A DNA stretch of 64,000 bases, taken from Meira nashicola (lineage: Eukaryota > Basidiomycota > Exobasidiomycetes > Exobasidiales > Brachybasidiaceae). This document shows positions 1-10,790 of the stretch, piece by piece. Position numbers and translations under genes: made by a program. Every line of letters starts with the position of its first letter. Positions within the stretch are counted from its first letter, which is position 1. The DNA is taken from positions 6,758,013 to 6,822,012 of the forward strand of contig BCJU01000001.1 in assembly GCA_001600355.1 (NCBI GenBank), written 5' to 3'. Under the pieces are notes generated by a model. That model was not told the origin of the DNA. It did not search any database and saw only the letters and a list, made by a program, of their open reading frames with translations.

Positions 1-748
1 GCGTCTGTCTTGTACTATTTCCATCGCTCATTACACTCAGACTTCGTAGTCTTTGATGCAAAGTTGAAGTTTGCGTTCGTTCCAAATGAGATGCTTTTTG
101 ATGTTCAAAAATCAAGTCGCTAATTAGTTGTCGATCTTCTCCATCAGTGCTTGATCCTTCTTCAGGTGTGGGTGCTGAAAGAATGAAATCTTCACAAGAG
201 ACACCTTTCCATGTCCTCGCTTCACTGTCTGCTCCATGTGATAGTAAAAAGGAAACCAATGGTAAATTAGCATTGTTGATTGCAAACATGAGTGGAGTCC
301 AACCGGAAGAATCTCGCTCATTAATTTCTGCTCCTGCTTGAATGAGAGTTCGGACTGCATCTGCGTGTCCCATAGATGTTGCTAAATTGACAGGTCCTAT
401 AGCATCTTCATCGCGAATTGTTTCCCAGTCAAATCCATTGAAAGCAGGCAAACTTTGCTGCAACCTACTTGCTTGAATCTGAGAGCATATCCAAAGAAGT
501 AGGTCATTATCACCACTCGAAGAAGCTTTCAAGATGGCATTCTGTATTTTCGATCGACGTAGTGCTTCTCCTCCAGGTATCTCTGAAGGAGACTTATTGC
601 ACAATGCTTTGATTGCTTCTAGAGATGGACATAATTCCTGTAATGGATCAAGTATCGTTGCATACGCTGTCAAAGTTGATGTAGAAGCTTGTCCCTTTTC
701 TTGATCATTATTTTCTGGTATCTGTCCTTCCACAACCGAATCTGTCAT
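1..748 (-). CDS. Ankyrin-repeat protein, N-terminal part (runs off the window)
   Basis: An uninterrupted reading frame begins at an ATG and is still open at the window edge, giving about 249 residues of an incomplete protein. Residues about 117-177 form two ankyrin-like repeats: a consensus stretch with GHADAVRTLIQAGAEIN, followed by one with GWTPLMFAINNANLPLVSFLLSHG. Ankyrin repeats bind proteins, so a scaffold or adaptor role is likely, but nothing in this fragment fixes the partner. The N-terminal 100 residues are acidic to neutral, have no signal peptide and resemble nothing I recognise. Domains further downstream lie outside the window. The gene is divergent to the dynein gene, with about 0.4 kb between the starts. 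The frame is well supported by the repeats; the specific family is not identified. Confidence 0.8.
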   Translation of the reverse strand, partial: MTDSVVEGQIPENNDQEKGQASTSTLTAYATILDPLQELCPSLEAIKALCNKSPSEIPGGEALRRSKIQNAILKASSSGDNDLLLWICSQIQASRLQQSLPAFNGFDWETIRDEDAIGPVNLATSMGHADAVRTLIQAGAEINERDSSGWTPLMFAINNANLPLVSFLLSHGADSEARTWKGVSCEDFILSAPTPEEGSSTDGEDRQLISDLIFEHQKASHLERTQTSTLHQRLRSLSVMSDGNSTRQT

Positions 749-1142
749 TCTAGCGTACGTCACAGCATGGATGAGGAAGTGCAAACGAAGCCCTGATTAT
801 GATGGTAATGTCAATGCAAGCGTCGGAAGCCTGTACTATGATCAATCTATTCTGAGTGTTGGTTTGACATGGATCACCGCTTGATGTATTACTGCACTAA
901 TCCTGTCAAACGTGAATAGGCCTTTGATTAGCCACGCTAAGCTATCGCTGATTGTACAAATCATTCCTTGTGCTGTGCTGCGCAGCGTTGCGCCAAAATT
1001 GAAATTGAGAGCAACACTTGTGACGCGTTTGCGTTTTAAATTAGGGCGTGGATATCTTAATTGCAATCTTACACTTCCTTAATCATTCTCATCAAATACC
1101 CCCTTTTCAGTTCTTGAACGCCGCAAGAGACAGATTGCAAAG
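749..1142. promoter_or_regulatory. Shared upstream region of the ankyrin gene and the dynein gene
   Basis: About 0.4 kb separate two divergent start codons, so both promoters must lie here or reach into the genes. Short open frames in this stretch have no protein-like character. No clear TATA box or other motif stands out. The role is inferred from position only. Confidence 0.4.
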
Positions 1143-4100
1143 ATGTCTGCCAGTGTTGGCATGGCTTCAAGTGGTGGAAATGGGAGGAATGCTTCAGCAA
1201 ATGGTGGAGCATTTATTGATGGCGGTACAAGTTCAGGAGGAGAAGAATTCGGAAATAATCGAGATAGAAATGCAACCGTTGATGTAAATCAGTTACGAAC
1301 GTATCTTGAAATGCTCTTGGCTGTTGTAATGTCAGCTACTGACAAAGCTTTGGCTAAAAGTATGTTTGCTCGTAATGCTGATCAAGATTGGCGAGAGATC
1401 CTTACAGATTTTGCTTTGGAATCTTCGATTACCGTATTGTTCGTCAACAAGATTCGATCTAATACTGGTCAAAGCTCTAATACAGCGACAGCTTCTTCTT
1501 CTTCGACAAATGTGGCTGCATTAGCCACTCAAGATGACGATGAAGATGCGTATGAATACAAATTGGCACTACGTCCTAGCTATACCCCTTCATACATCGC
1601 AAGTATCGCCCTAATCAAACGGGTTCCTATTCTCGATATCTCGTCAAATCTCGCCGCTCAACTCCATTTTGTCTCTCTCTTAGGTCCTTCGACAGCTTCT
1701 GCATCTTCAGTAAATCCTGAAAATGCACCTTCCCAAAATGAAGAAGGAACAACAACCATACGAGTTAGTCCGTATGAGGCTTTACACAGTGTAGTACATA
1801 ATGTTATGTCACCTTGGTTTGATGCATACGTCACAAGCAAAGAATCGTATGCTGGAAGTAAGAAAGGTATGTCAAGCAAAGATGCAGGAGCAGATGCGAA
1901 AATGGGTATCCCGATGACTAAACGCAAATTCGCCGAATTGGAATTGAGTCTCTTGCATTTGCAACAAAATGTCGAAATTCCAGAGATTCAATTACGCATT
2001 CATCCCGTCGTACGGGCGACAATCGATCGATGCATAAGCTCAGGAACAAGGATTACTGTAGATGAAATAAAACCGACATCCTTATTGCAAGATTCGACAT
2101 TCTTGAACAAGCTGCAATCTGATGTCAATACCTGGGTCAAGGAGGTACAAACTGTGACCAAACTTGATCGTGATGTGGCGGCAGGAACAGCAGCGCAAGA
2201 AGTCAACTTTTGGCTCTCCATGGAAAAAGCACATGAAGCCATCGAAGATCAACTCAAATCAGCGCCTATTGTTCTGACATTGGACGTCCTTAAGCACGCA
2301 AAACGTTTTCACGCCACCGTATCTTTCTATGCCGATACAGGACTCAAAGATTGTGCCGAAAAGATTCACAATTACAATCTGCTCATGAAGGATTTCCCCT
2401 TGAACGACCTCTTGTCTGCCACCGATCTCGATAAATGTGCAGATGCAGTCATTGCCGTCTTTGGCCATCTGAACAAGAAGCTTCGCATCAGTCCGTACCC
2501 TGTCAAGCGAGCTTTGGGATTGGTCGAGTCCATATCCCGTGATGTAAACGACACAATGGTCAAGATTCTTGCTGGAAAACGTCTCATGTACCAAGACTTC
2601 TCGCATTTCTGTGACACCCTAGCAGCTTCCAATGATGTCTTTCAAGCATGGGATGAGATGACAAAGGATTTTGTTAATGCTGCTCGTGAGCTTACTCGTA
2701 AACGTATGGAAAAGTTCTTGCCGATCAAAATTAATGCGACCGCATTCAACAAATTGCGTGAAAGATTGAATTATATTGGTGCGTTCCGTAAAACTCACGA
2801 ACAATTGCGGGTTATGGTCAATTCTGGAACAATCACAAAAAGCTCGATCGCTGGCCTAGAGATGGCAGAAGAAGTTTCCTCGGCATACGAATTAGTCAAA
2901 TCTGTTGACGTGTTGGACATTACAGGAGATGAAGGCGGTGAGATTTGGTCAGCAGCAGAAGCAGCTTACAATGAACGTGTTGCTCGAGTGGAGAACTCCC
3001 TGATTTCCCAATTGAGAGACCTTTTAGGACAATGCAAATCTGCTCGTGAAATGTTACGAGTGTTGTCGCAATTCAACAGCCTTTTCGTTCGACCAAAAGT
3101 GCGTGGTGCTGTTCAAGAATATCAACAACAGTTGCTTATCAGTGTCAAAAGCGACATTCAGGCTTTGCAAGATAAATTCAAAGCGCAATACAGACCTTCT
3201 GAAGCTAATCACATGTCTCAACTTCGCGATCTGCCAGAGATTGCCGGTGCCATCATCTGGGCAAGACAGATTGAACGACAATTGAATATCTACATGAAAC
3301 GTGTAGAAGATGTTTTGGGTCGGGGCTGGGAGCTGTATGCAGACGGACAGAAGCTAGCAAACGAAGGTGAGGTTTTTAGACGGAAGCTAGATACCAAGCC
3401 TTTGTTCGAGGGCTGGTTGAATGACATAATGTCACGCAGGGACTTGAATGTTTCAGGAAGATTGTTTGAGATTACACGTAATCGTGCTTCCAACACGTAC
3501 CAACTTGCAATCAACTTTGACCCACAAGTCATCTCACTATTCAAGGAAGTCCGCAATCTCATTTGGTTGGGATTTCAAATTCCTCATACAATCAACAATT
3601 TAGCCAAAGATGCCAAAAGAGTTTATCCACATGCTGTTTCTTTAATGGAAACCGTTCGGACTTACAATCAGACTTGCGAGATCGTCAAGAGCAATCCAGG
3701 CGGAATAGCACGATTGCTTGCCCAGATCCATACTGAGGTTCAAACATTAGTAGCGCAAGGAATGTCTCTTCGATGGGAGAATTTTGCCAATACATATGAA
3801 AGTCACCGCAGTGTAGCCGCAACGGCATATTTGCCTGGTTCGGGAGGTGCTGATGCAGCAAGAGAAAACAAGCAAGTTCTTTTCGTTCGACAATTTGCAA
3901 GTCTTGTTGCATTATTTCAAGAAAAGACGGATGAAGTTGTTCAAATGCAGCGTGAAGTATTTGCTTGGATCGACGAATTGCTCACGTGTCCATACACTGC
4001 TGAAGCTTTTTCCCAGCTTCTTCAAAAAATCCAGGCTACCATCGATCGATTGAACTTGGAAGGATACCCAAATTTGGAAGAGTGGGTGACCGAAGTCAAT

Positions 4101-7100
4101 GCACGGATCGAAGATGCATTCGAAGTGCGACTCAAATCAATCACTTCTGCCTGGTGTGATGCATTTGTTGGTTCATCAAATTCCACTTCGACACGCAGAC
4201 AAGACGCCGCCAATGTTGTCGCTAAACACAACGAAGAGCAAGATCAAATTAAACTTCCGCCGACGTTGCACGAAATTCGTATTCAAAATCAAGTCATTTA
4301 CGTTGACCCTCCAATCGAGCATGCGCGTGCACACTGGTTCAAAGCTTTGCATGAGACATGGGGAACGGTTTGTTGTCTTCGTCGAGTTCAAAGCGCACGT
4401 TATGAGATTGAATACCAAATGAGACGCAATTCAAAGGTGAAAGAGGCGGATCAAACATATGTGTCACTTTTAGCACGCTTCTCTGCTAAGAAAGGCAGTG
4501 GTGACGCAGACGTTTTAGCAAAGCCATTTGCTCTCATCGAAGCAAAAATTTCTGAATTGTCCAGATATGTTGCAAAATGGTTGCAATTCCAATCTTTGTG
4601 GGACTTGGAAGCCGATCATGTCTATGCACGTCTTGGCGATTCATTGGCAAAATGGCAACAATTGCTGTCAGAAATTCGCAAGACTCGTTCCACTTTCGAT
4701 AATTCCGATACGAAGCGATCTTTTGGAATTGTGGTAATTGATTATGAGCAAGTGCAAAGCAAAGTCAATGCCAAGTATGATACATGGCAAAGGGACTTGT
4801 TGAGCAAATTTGGAACCAAACTGGGCAACGAGATGCGTGAAACATATGCCGCTTTAAGCAAAGCTCGTACTGATTTAGAACACCACTCGATCGAAAGCAC
4901 TTCAACGGCTCAAACAGTCACATTCATCACATTCGTGCAAGACCTCAAAAAGAAGGTCAAGAAATGGCAACCACTTATCGAGCTCTTTTCGGCTGGACAA
5001 AAAACGCTAGAGCGACAGAGGTATATGTTTGGCCAAGATTGGCTATACGTCGATCAGGTAGAAGGCGAATGGAGTGCATTCAATGAGATTCTCTCGCGCA
5101 AAAATGCAGGTATTCAAGAACAACTCGCCGGTCTCCAAATGAAAATTATGGCAGAAGACAAGATTGTCGCGGAACGAATCGTTGCCTTGGTTACTGAATG
5201 GGAGCAAGGGAAACCGATCTCTGGCAGTCTCAAACCGGATGCGGCTCTCAACACAATTGCTTCCTTCGAGAGTAGACTTAACAAGCTCAGCGAAGATCGG
5301 GATCTTGTTATCCGAGCCAAAGAGTCAATCGACCTTGCATCTTCTACTGAAGATGCCAGCAATGCTTCTGGAAACGATCGTCTTGAGCCTGTTGCAGAAG
5401 AGTTGAGAGATTTGAAAGCCGTTTGGACTGCATTGACGGGAACATGGAATCAATTAAACGAATTGCGTGAAATGCAATGGTCAAACGTGCAACCACGTAA
5501 GCTTCGTCAGCAGTTGGATGGACTGCTCAATGCAACGAATAAAGATATGCCTAGCAGGATGAGACAATATGCTGCATTTGAGCATATCCAGGAGATCATT
5601 CGAGGATTTCTCAAGAGCAACTCTCTTGTCGGTGATTTGAAATCGGATGCGATGCGTGAACGTCATTGGCGGGCACTCTTTAAGCAGTTGAAAGTGTCAA
5701 CGCCGTATACACCTTCCAATATGACACTGGGCATTGTTTGGGATTTAGATTTGCGAAGAAATGAGCAGCCGATTAAAGCAGTCATCTTGCAAGCACAAGG
5801 TGAAATGGCTTTGGAGGAATATCTTCGTCAAGTGCGCGAAACATGGACGAACTACACGCTCGACCTCGTCAATTACCAGAACAACAAATGCAAACTCATT
5901 CGTGGTTGGGACAATCTGTTCCAGCTTGCAGGAGATCATTTGAACGCTTTACGTGCTATGTCCATGAGCCCGCATTACAAAGTGTTCGAAGAAGAGGCAA
6001 GCATTTGGCAAGATCGTCTGTCAAAGATTTCTGTTTTGTTCGACACCTGGATTGATGTACAACGACAATGGGTCTATCTGGAAGGAATCTTTACCGGTTC
6101 AGCAGAAATTAGACACATTCTCCCAGTTGAAAGTTCTCGATTTAACAACATCAATTCGGAGTTCATGACAGTGATGAAAAAAGTTTACAAATCACCGTTT
6201 GTGCTGGATGTGTTGGCTATCCCAGGTGTACAAAAGAGTTTGGAAAGACTGGCTGATTTATTAGGCAAGATTCAAAAAGCTCTTGGTGAATATCTTGAAC
6301 GTGAGCGTGCAATGTTCCCGCGATTCTATTTTGTGGGAGATGAAGATTTGTTAGAGATCATCGGTAACAGCAAAGACATTGTACGAATTATGAAGCATTT
6401 CAAGAAAATGTTTGCCGGTCTAGCAACAGTAACTCTTGATGATATGGAAAGTCCCTCTCAATTGCTGGGTATGGTCAGCAGAGAAGGCGAAGACGTACCA
6501 TTCAAGACGCCAATTGTGCTTGCCCAACACGCAAAGATCAACGAATGGCTAACAAAGATGGAATCGGAAATGCGTATCACTCTAGCTTCTTTGCTAACGG
6601 AAGCTGTGAATGAATTGGACGCGTTCTATCGCGATGAGCAGGAGTTGGATGGCCAAAAATTTTTGCAGTGGATTCAAAAGTATCCAGCACAATTGGTTGT
6701 GCTAGCAATTCAGACAATGTGGACACGCATCGCAGAGAATGCACTTGAACATAAGGAGTCTCTGGAAAAAGTGCTGCAATTCACACTGCGTAGCCTGGAC
6801 GTCTTGGCAGATACAGTCTTATCAGACATTGAGACGATCCAGCGAAGAAAGTGTGAACATCTGATCACTGAATTGGTCAATCAAAGGGATATCACTCGTT
6901 CAATGATTGCTGATCAAGTCAAAGACACTGGAAACTTTGCTTGGCTCTCTCAAATGCGGTTTTATCTCAACAACACGACTGATCCAAACACTGCTTTGCG
7001 TGTAGAGATGGCAAATGCAACTTTCCCCTATGGATTTGAGTATTTGGGTATCACCGACAAACTTGTCACAACACCATTGACTCGAAGATGTTACCTGACA

Positions 7101-10100
7101 TTGACGCAAGCATTACATTACAAACTTGGTGGTGCGCCAGAAGGGCCAGCTGGAACAGGAAAGACAGAAACAGTAAAAGCATTGGGAGCACAATTAGGAC
7201 AAATGGTTTTGGTGTTTTGCTGTGATGAAACGTTTGACTTCCAGGCAATGGGGCGTATCTTTGTTGGTCTCTGCAGAACAGGCGGCTGGGGTTGTTTCGA
7301 TGAATTCAACAGATTGGAAGAGAGAATCTTGTCTGCCGTCAGTCAACAAATTCAGGCGATCCAAAACGGTTTGGCTTCCAGTTCGAATGGCAGCTCGTTA
7401 GAAGTGGAATTGTTGGGTAAATCCGTCGAAATCAATCCTCGGACGGCAATTGCAGTCACTTCCAATCCGACATATGCTGGTCGTTCGAAGTTGCCCGACA
7501 ATCTGAAAAAATTGTTCCGTCCAGTCGTGATGTCTCAGCCAGATCGTGAAATCATTGCGCAAGTACTGTTGTACGCTCAAGGTTTCCGTACAGCAGAAAA
7601 GCTGTCCAGCAAGATCGTTCCTTTCTTCAACTTGTGCGCTGAACAACTCAGCAATCAACCGCACTATGACTTTGGTTTGCGTGCTTTGAAGAGCGTTTTA
7701 GTCAGTGCAGGTCAGCTGAAACGAGAGCATCTCTTATCTGGAAATCAAGATCTTGCAGGAGAAGATCTCAGCGTATCCGAACAAGAAATCCTCATCCAAA
7801 GTGTCTCTGAAACCATCGTACCAAAATTGGTCGCAGAGGATGTGCCGTTGCTATCAAGTCTTTTGTCTGACGTCTTCCCAGGAATCGAATACAAACCTGT
7901 CAATCTTGACGAACTCAAAAAGCACATCGAAGCTGTTTGCAAGGAGCGCAACCTTGTCTTTGAAGAAGGCAGTGAATGGTTGCAAAAGGTGTTGCAGCTG
8001 TACCAAATTCAGAAGATCAGCCATGGTTTGATGATGGTTGGTCCTTCAGGAACGGGTAAAACACAAGCTTGGCAGATCTTATTGACTGCTTTGGAACGAT
8101 TGGAAGGGGTGGAAGGCGTGTCATACGTCATTGACCCCAAAGCAGTACCCAAGGAGGCTCTCTACGGTACTTTGGATCCCACAACACGTGAATGGAACGA
8201 CGGTCTTTTCACCCATGTTTTACGTAAAATTGTTGACAACGTTCGTGGTGAAAGTGCAAAACGCCATTGGATCATTTTCGATGGAGATGTTGATCCGGAA
8301 TGGGTTGAGAACTTGAACAGTGTCTTGGACGATAACAAGCTTCTCACATTGCCCAATGGTGAACGTCTTGGATTGCCACCAAATGTTCGTATCATGTTTG
8401 AGGTGGAACATCTTCGATTTGCAACATTGGCAACAGTTTCTCGATGTGGTATGGTTTGGTTCAGTGAAGAAACTGTTCATCCTCAAATGATGTTTGCCAA
8501 CTACCTTGAAACATTACGTACTTTACCTTTGTCTGGAAGTGAAGAAGAAGATCAGGCAGCCGCTTTGACAAGAAGGCAACAATCTTCCAGCGTGACTGGT
8601 GAAGCAAACTTGGCTCCAGGAGTATTGACGCAAAGGGTGATTGCCGATGCTGTTGCACCTTATTTCATTGATGAGGTTGCAGGCTTAGGACAAAGTTTGA
8701 TCGAAAAAGCACTTCAATTTGCCGCATCCAAATGGCACATTATGGATTTCACGCCAGGACGTGCTTTGAGTACTCTTTTCTCTCTTATCAACAAAACGGT
8801 GAGAAATGTATTGGATTACGATGCACAACATCCTGATTTCCCTCTGTCACTAGAAATTACTCAAAAGTATGCTACGAGAAGATTATTTGTGGCTATCGTT
8901 TGGTCATTCACTGGTGATTCAGAAATCAGCGTTCGTGGTGAAATGGGCGAATTTTTGCGCAATCAAGCTACCGACGTCGAGCTTCCTTCGTTTGTCGGAG
9001 GTGGCGTTGGTAGTCTCAATGCATCCGAATCACTGATTGACTTTGACGTGCATGTGGGAGATGCAGAATGGTTCAATTGGACTACACGTGTTCCAACAAT
9101 CGAAGTTGAGACAAATGCAGTTGCAAGCGCTGATGTTGTGATTCCGACGACAGATACAGTTCGACATGAAGACGTGCTTTACTCTTGGTTGAGTGAGCAC
9201 AAGCCATTGATGTTGTGTGGACCACCAGGAAGTGGTAAGACTATGACCTTGTTCAGCGCTCTTCGTAAACTTCCCGATCAAGAGGTTGTCGGATTAAACT
9301 TCTCCAGTGCAACCACGCCAGAACTGATTTTGAAAACATTCGAGCAATATTGTGAATATCGCAAGACACCAAACGGAGTTGTTTTAGCTCCTGTTCAAAT
9401 CGGAAAATGGATCGTCCTCTTCTGTGATGAAATTAACTTGCCTTCGCTTGATAAGTACGGCACACAAAGAGTTATCTCCTTCCTTCGTCAACTTGTTGAA
9501 CGAGGTGGATTCTGGAGAACTTCCGACAAGAGTTGGGTAACGCTCGAACGCATTCAATTTGTTGGAGCATGTAACCCGCCTACGGATCCTGGAAGAGTGC
9601 CACTAAGTCAAAGATTCCTTCGACATGCTCCCTTGGTCATGGTTGGCTATCCAGCCGCTCAATCTTTGGTGCAAATTTACGGAACGTTCAATCGTGCATT
9701 GCTCAAGGTTACACCAAATTTGCGAGGATTTGCTGATCCACTCACAGCAGCCATGGTAGACTTTTTCTTGGAGACGCAAAAACGCTTCACGCCTGACAAA
9801 AGTCCAACGTATGTTTACAGTCCTCGTGAATTGACTCGATGGATGCGTGGTATCTTGGAAATTTTGAGCAAATTAGATACAACAGTCACTGTAGAAGGAT
9901 TAATTCGTATCTGGGCATATGAAGCATTACGAATCTTCTCTGATCGATTGATCGATGTGGATGAACGACAATGGACAGACAACCTGATTGCAAATACTGC
10001 CTCAAAACATTTCCCAACATTGGATCATGGAGAAGCACTTCAACAACCGATCGTATTCAGCAATTGGCTTTCACGCAATACACAGAGTGTGGAGATGGAA

Positions 10101-10736
10101 GCATTGCGAAGCCATACTTCTGCACGCTTACGTCAGTACAGCGAAGAAGAATTGGATACAAAGCTGGTATTATTTGACAGTGTCTTGGTTCTTGCTACTG
10201 CCATCGATCGTGTTTTACGTCAACGCCAAGGACATTTGCTTTTGATTGGTGTATCGGGAAGTGGAAGGACAACGATTGCACGATTTGTTGCTTGGATGAA
10301 TGGATTGTCTACGTTTACTATTGCAACCTCACGCAAGTACTCAATGGCCGATTTCGATGATGATTTACGAATCGTACTCAAACGTGCAGGTTGTCAAGGT
10401 GAAAAGATTTCATTCATTATTGATGAATCGCAAATTCGTCAACCTGCATTCTTGGAACGAATGAACACTTTGTTAGCCAATAGTGAAGTGCCAGGATTGT
10501 TTGAAGGTGATGAATACAGTGCTTTGATCACCGCTTGCAAGGAAGGAAGTGCAAGAGATGGACTGTTGCTTGATTCAAATGATGAGCTGATGGCTTGGTT
10601 CAGTTCGGAAATTAGCAAAAACTTACATGTGATTTTCACTATGAATCCTGTTGGTGATGGAATGGGTAGCAGAGCAGCCGCAAGTCCTGCTCTATTTAAC
10701 CGTTGTGTTCTTTTGTTCTGCTTCGGTCAATCATAG
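1143..10736 (+). CDS. dyn1: Cytoplasmic dynein heavy chain, N-terminal half (tail to AAA4); split motor
   Basis: This intronless frame encodes 3,197 residues of the minus-end-directed microtubule motor. It holds the long tail and linker and then four AAA modules. Walker A motifs are GPAGTGKT (2001-2008, AAA1, the main ATPase), GPSGTGKT (2300-2307, AAA2), GPPGSGKT (2693-2700, AAA3) and a degenerate GVSGSGRT (3036-3043, AAA4). Walker B-like segments GCFDEFNRLE, FCDEINLP and FIIDESQI are present. The protein ends about 150 residues after the AAA4 P-loop, in FNRCVLLFCFGQS, where complete dyneins read FNRCVLNWFGDWS and continue. The stalk, microtubule-binding domain, AAA5 and AAA6 are missing. The convergent transporter gene ends only 54 bases downstream, so hidden exons cannot supply them. 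This matches the two-gene dynein heavy chain of Ustilago maydis (dyn1/dyn2), in which a second polypeptide provides the microtubule-binding part. No partner gene is present in the window. Confidence 0.95.
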   Translation: MSASVGMASSGGNGRNASANGGAFIDGGTSSGGEEFGNNRDRNATVDVNQLRTYLEMLLAVVMSATDKALAKSMFARNADQDWREILTDFALESSITVLFVNKIRSNTGQSSNTATASSSSTNVAALATQDDDEDAYEYKLALRPSYTPSYIASIALIKRVPILDISSNLAAQLHFVSLLGPSTASASSVNPENAPSQNEEGTTTIRVSPYEALHSVVHNVMSPWFDAYVTSKESYAGSKKGMSSKDAGADAKMGIPMTKRKFAELELSLLHLQQNVEIPEIQLRIHPVVRATIDRCISSGTRITVDEIKPTSLLQDSTFLNKLQSDVNTWVKEVQTVTKLDRDVAAGTAAQEVNFWLSMEKAHEAIEDQLKSAPIVLTLDVLKHAKRFHATVSFYADTGLKDCAEKIHNYNLLMKDFPLNDLLSATDLDKCADAVIAVFGHLNKKLRISPYPVKRALGLVESISRDVNDTMVKILAGKRLMYQDFSHFCDTLAASNDVFQAWDEMTKDFVNAARELTRKRMEKFLPIKINATAFNKLRERLNYIGAFRKTHEQLRVMVNSGTITKSSIAGLEMAEEVSSAYELVKSVDVLDITGDEGGEIWSAAEAAYNERVARVENSLISQLRDLLGQCKSAREMLRVLSQFNSLFVRPKVRGAVQEYQQQLLISVKSDIQALQDKFKAQYRPSEANHMSQLRDLPEIAGAIIWARQIERQLNIYMKRVEDVLGRGWELYADGQKLANEGEVFRRKLDTKPLFEGWLNDIMSRRDLNVSGRLFEITRNRASNTYQLAINFDPQVISLFKEVRNLIWLGFQIPHTINNLAKDAKRVYPHAVSLMETVRTYNQTCEIVKSNPGGIARLLAQIHTEVQTLVAQGMSLRWENFANTYESHRSVAATAYLPGSGGADAARENKQVLFVRQFASLVALFQEKTDEVVQMQREVFAWIDELLTCPYTAEAFSQLLQKIQATIDRLNLEGYPNLEEWVTEVNARIEDAFEVRLKSITSAWCDAFVGSSNSTSTRRQDAANVVAKHNEEQDQIKLPPTLHEIRIQNQVIYVDPPIEHARAHWFKALHETWGTVCCLRRVQSARYEIEYQMRRNSKVKEADQTYVSLLARFSAKKGSGDADVLAKPFALIEAKISELSRYVAKWLQFQSLWDLEADHVYARLGDSLAKWQQLLSEIRKTRSTFDNSDTKRSFGIVVIDYEQVQSKVNAKYDTWQRDLLSKFGTKLGNEMRETYAALSKARTDLEHHSIESTSTAQTVTFITFVQDLKKKVKKWQPLIELFSAGQKTLERQRYMFGQDWLYVDQVEGEWSAFNEILSRKNAGIQEQLAGLQMKIMAEDKIVAERIVALVTEWEQGKPISGSLKPDAALNTIASFESRLNKLSEDRDLVIRAKESIDLASSTEDASNASGNDRLEPVAEELRDLKAVWTALTGTWNQLNELREMQWSNVQPRKLRQQLDGLLNATNKDMPSRMRQYAAFEHIQEIIRGFLKSNSLVGDLKSDAMRERHWRALFKQLKVSTPYTPSNMTLGIVWDLDLRRNEQPIKAVILQAQGEMALEEYLRQVRETWTNYTLDLVNYQNNKCKLIRGWDNLFQLAGDHLNALRAMSMSPHYKVFEEEASIWQDRLSKISVLFDTWIDVQRQWVYLEGIFTGSAEIRHILPVESSRFNNINSEFMTVMKKVYKSPFVLDVLAIPGVQKSLERLADLLGKIQKALGEYLERERAMFPRFYFVGDEDLLEIIGNSKDIVRIMKHFKKMFAGLATVTLDDMESPSQLLGMVSREGEDVPFKTPIVLAQHAKINEWLTKMESEMRITLASLLTEAVNELDAFYRDEQELDGQKFLQWIQKYPAQLVVLAIQTMWTRIAENALEHKESLEKVLQFTLRSLDVLADTVLSDIETIQRRKCEHLITELVNQRDITRSMIADQVKDTGNFAWLSQMRFYLNNTTDPNTALRVEMANATFPYGFEYLGITDKLVTTPLTRRCYLTLTQALHYKLGGAPEGPAGTGKTETVKALGAQLGQMVLVFCCDETFDFQAMGRIFVGLCRTGGWGCFDEFNRLEERILSAVSQQIQAIQNGLASSSNGSSLEVELLGKSVEINPRTAIAVTSNPTYAGRSKLPDNLKKLFRPVVMSQPDREIIAQVLLYAQGFRTAEKLSSKIVPFFNLCAEQLSNQPHYDFGLRALKSVLVSAGQLKREHLLSGNQDLAGEDLSVSEQEILIQSVSETIVPKLVAEDVPLLSSLLSDVFPGIEYKPVNLDELKKHIEAVCKERNLVFEEGSEWLQKVLQLYQIQKISHGLMMVGPSGTGKTQAWQILLTALERLEGVEGVSYVIDPKAVPKEALYGTLDPTTREWNDGLFTHVLRKIVDNVRGESAKRHWIIFDGDVDPEWVENLNSVLDDNKLLTLPNGERLGLPPNVRIMFEVEHLRFATLATVSRCGMVWFSEETVHPQMMFANYLETLRTLPLSGSEEEDQAAALTRRQQSSSVTGEANLAPGVLTQRVIADAVAPYFIDEVAGLGQSLIEKALQFAASKWHIMDFTPGRALSTLFSLINKTVRNVLDYDAQHPDFPLSLEITQKYATRRLFVAIVWSFTGDSEISVRGEMGEFLRNQATDVELPSFVGGGVGSLNASESLIDFDVHVGDAEWFNWTTRVPTIEVETNAVASADVVIPTTDTVRHEDVLYSWLSEHKPLMLCGPPGSGKTMTLFSALRKLPDQEVVGLNFSSATTPELILKTFEQYCEYRKTPNGVVLAPVQIGKWIVLFCDEINLPSLDKYGTQRVISFLRQLVERGGFWRTSDKSWVTLERIQFVGACNPPTDPGRVPLSQRFLRHAPLVMVGYPAAQSLVQIYGTFNRALLKVTPNLRGFADPLTAAMVDFFLETQKRFTPDKSPTYVYSPRELTRWMRGILEILSKLDTTVTVEGLIRIWAYEALRIFSDRLIDVDERQWTDNLIANTASKHFPTLDHGEALQQPIVFSNWLSRNTQSVEMEALRSHTSARLRQYSEEELDTKLVLFDSVLVLATAIDRVLRQRQGHLLLIGVSGSGRTTIARFVAWMNGLSTFTIATSRKYSMADFDDDLRIVLKRAGCQGEKISFIIDESQIRQPAFLERMNTLLANSEVPGLFEGDEYSALITACKEGSARDGLLLDSNDELMAWFSSEISKNLHVIFTMNPVGDGMGSRAAASPALFNRCVLLFCFGQS

Positions 10737-10790
10737 ATTTTTGTTAAATATCATTGAATTCTCTATTAATTTACACAATATGAAAAATGA

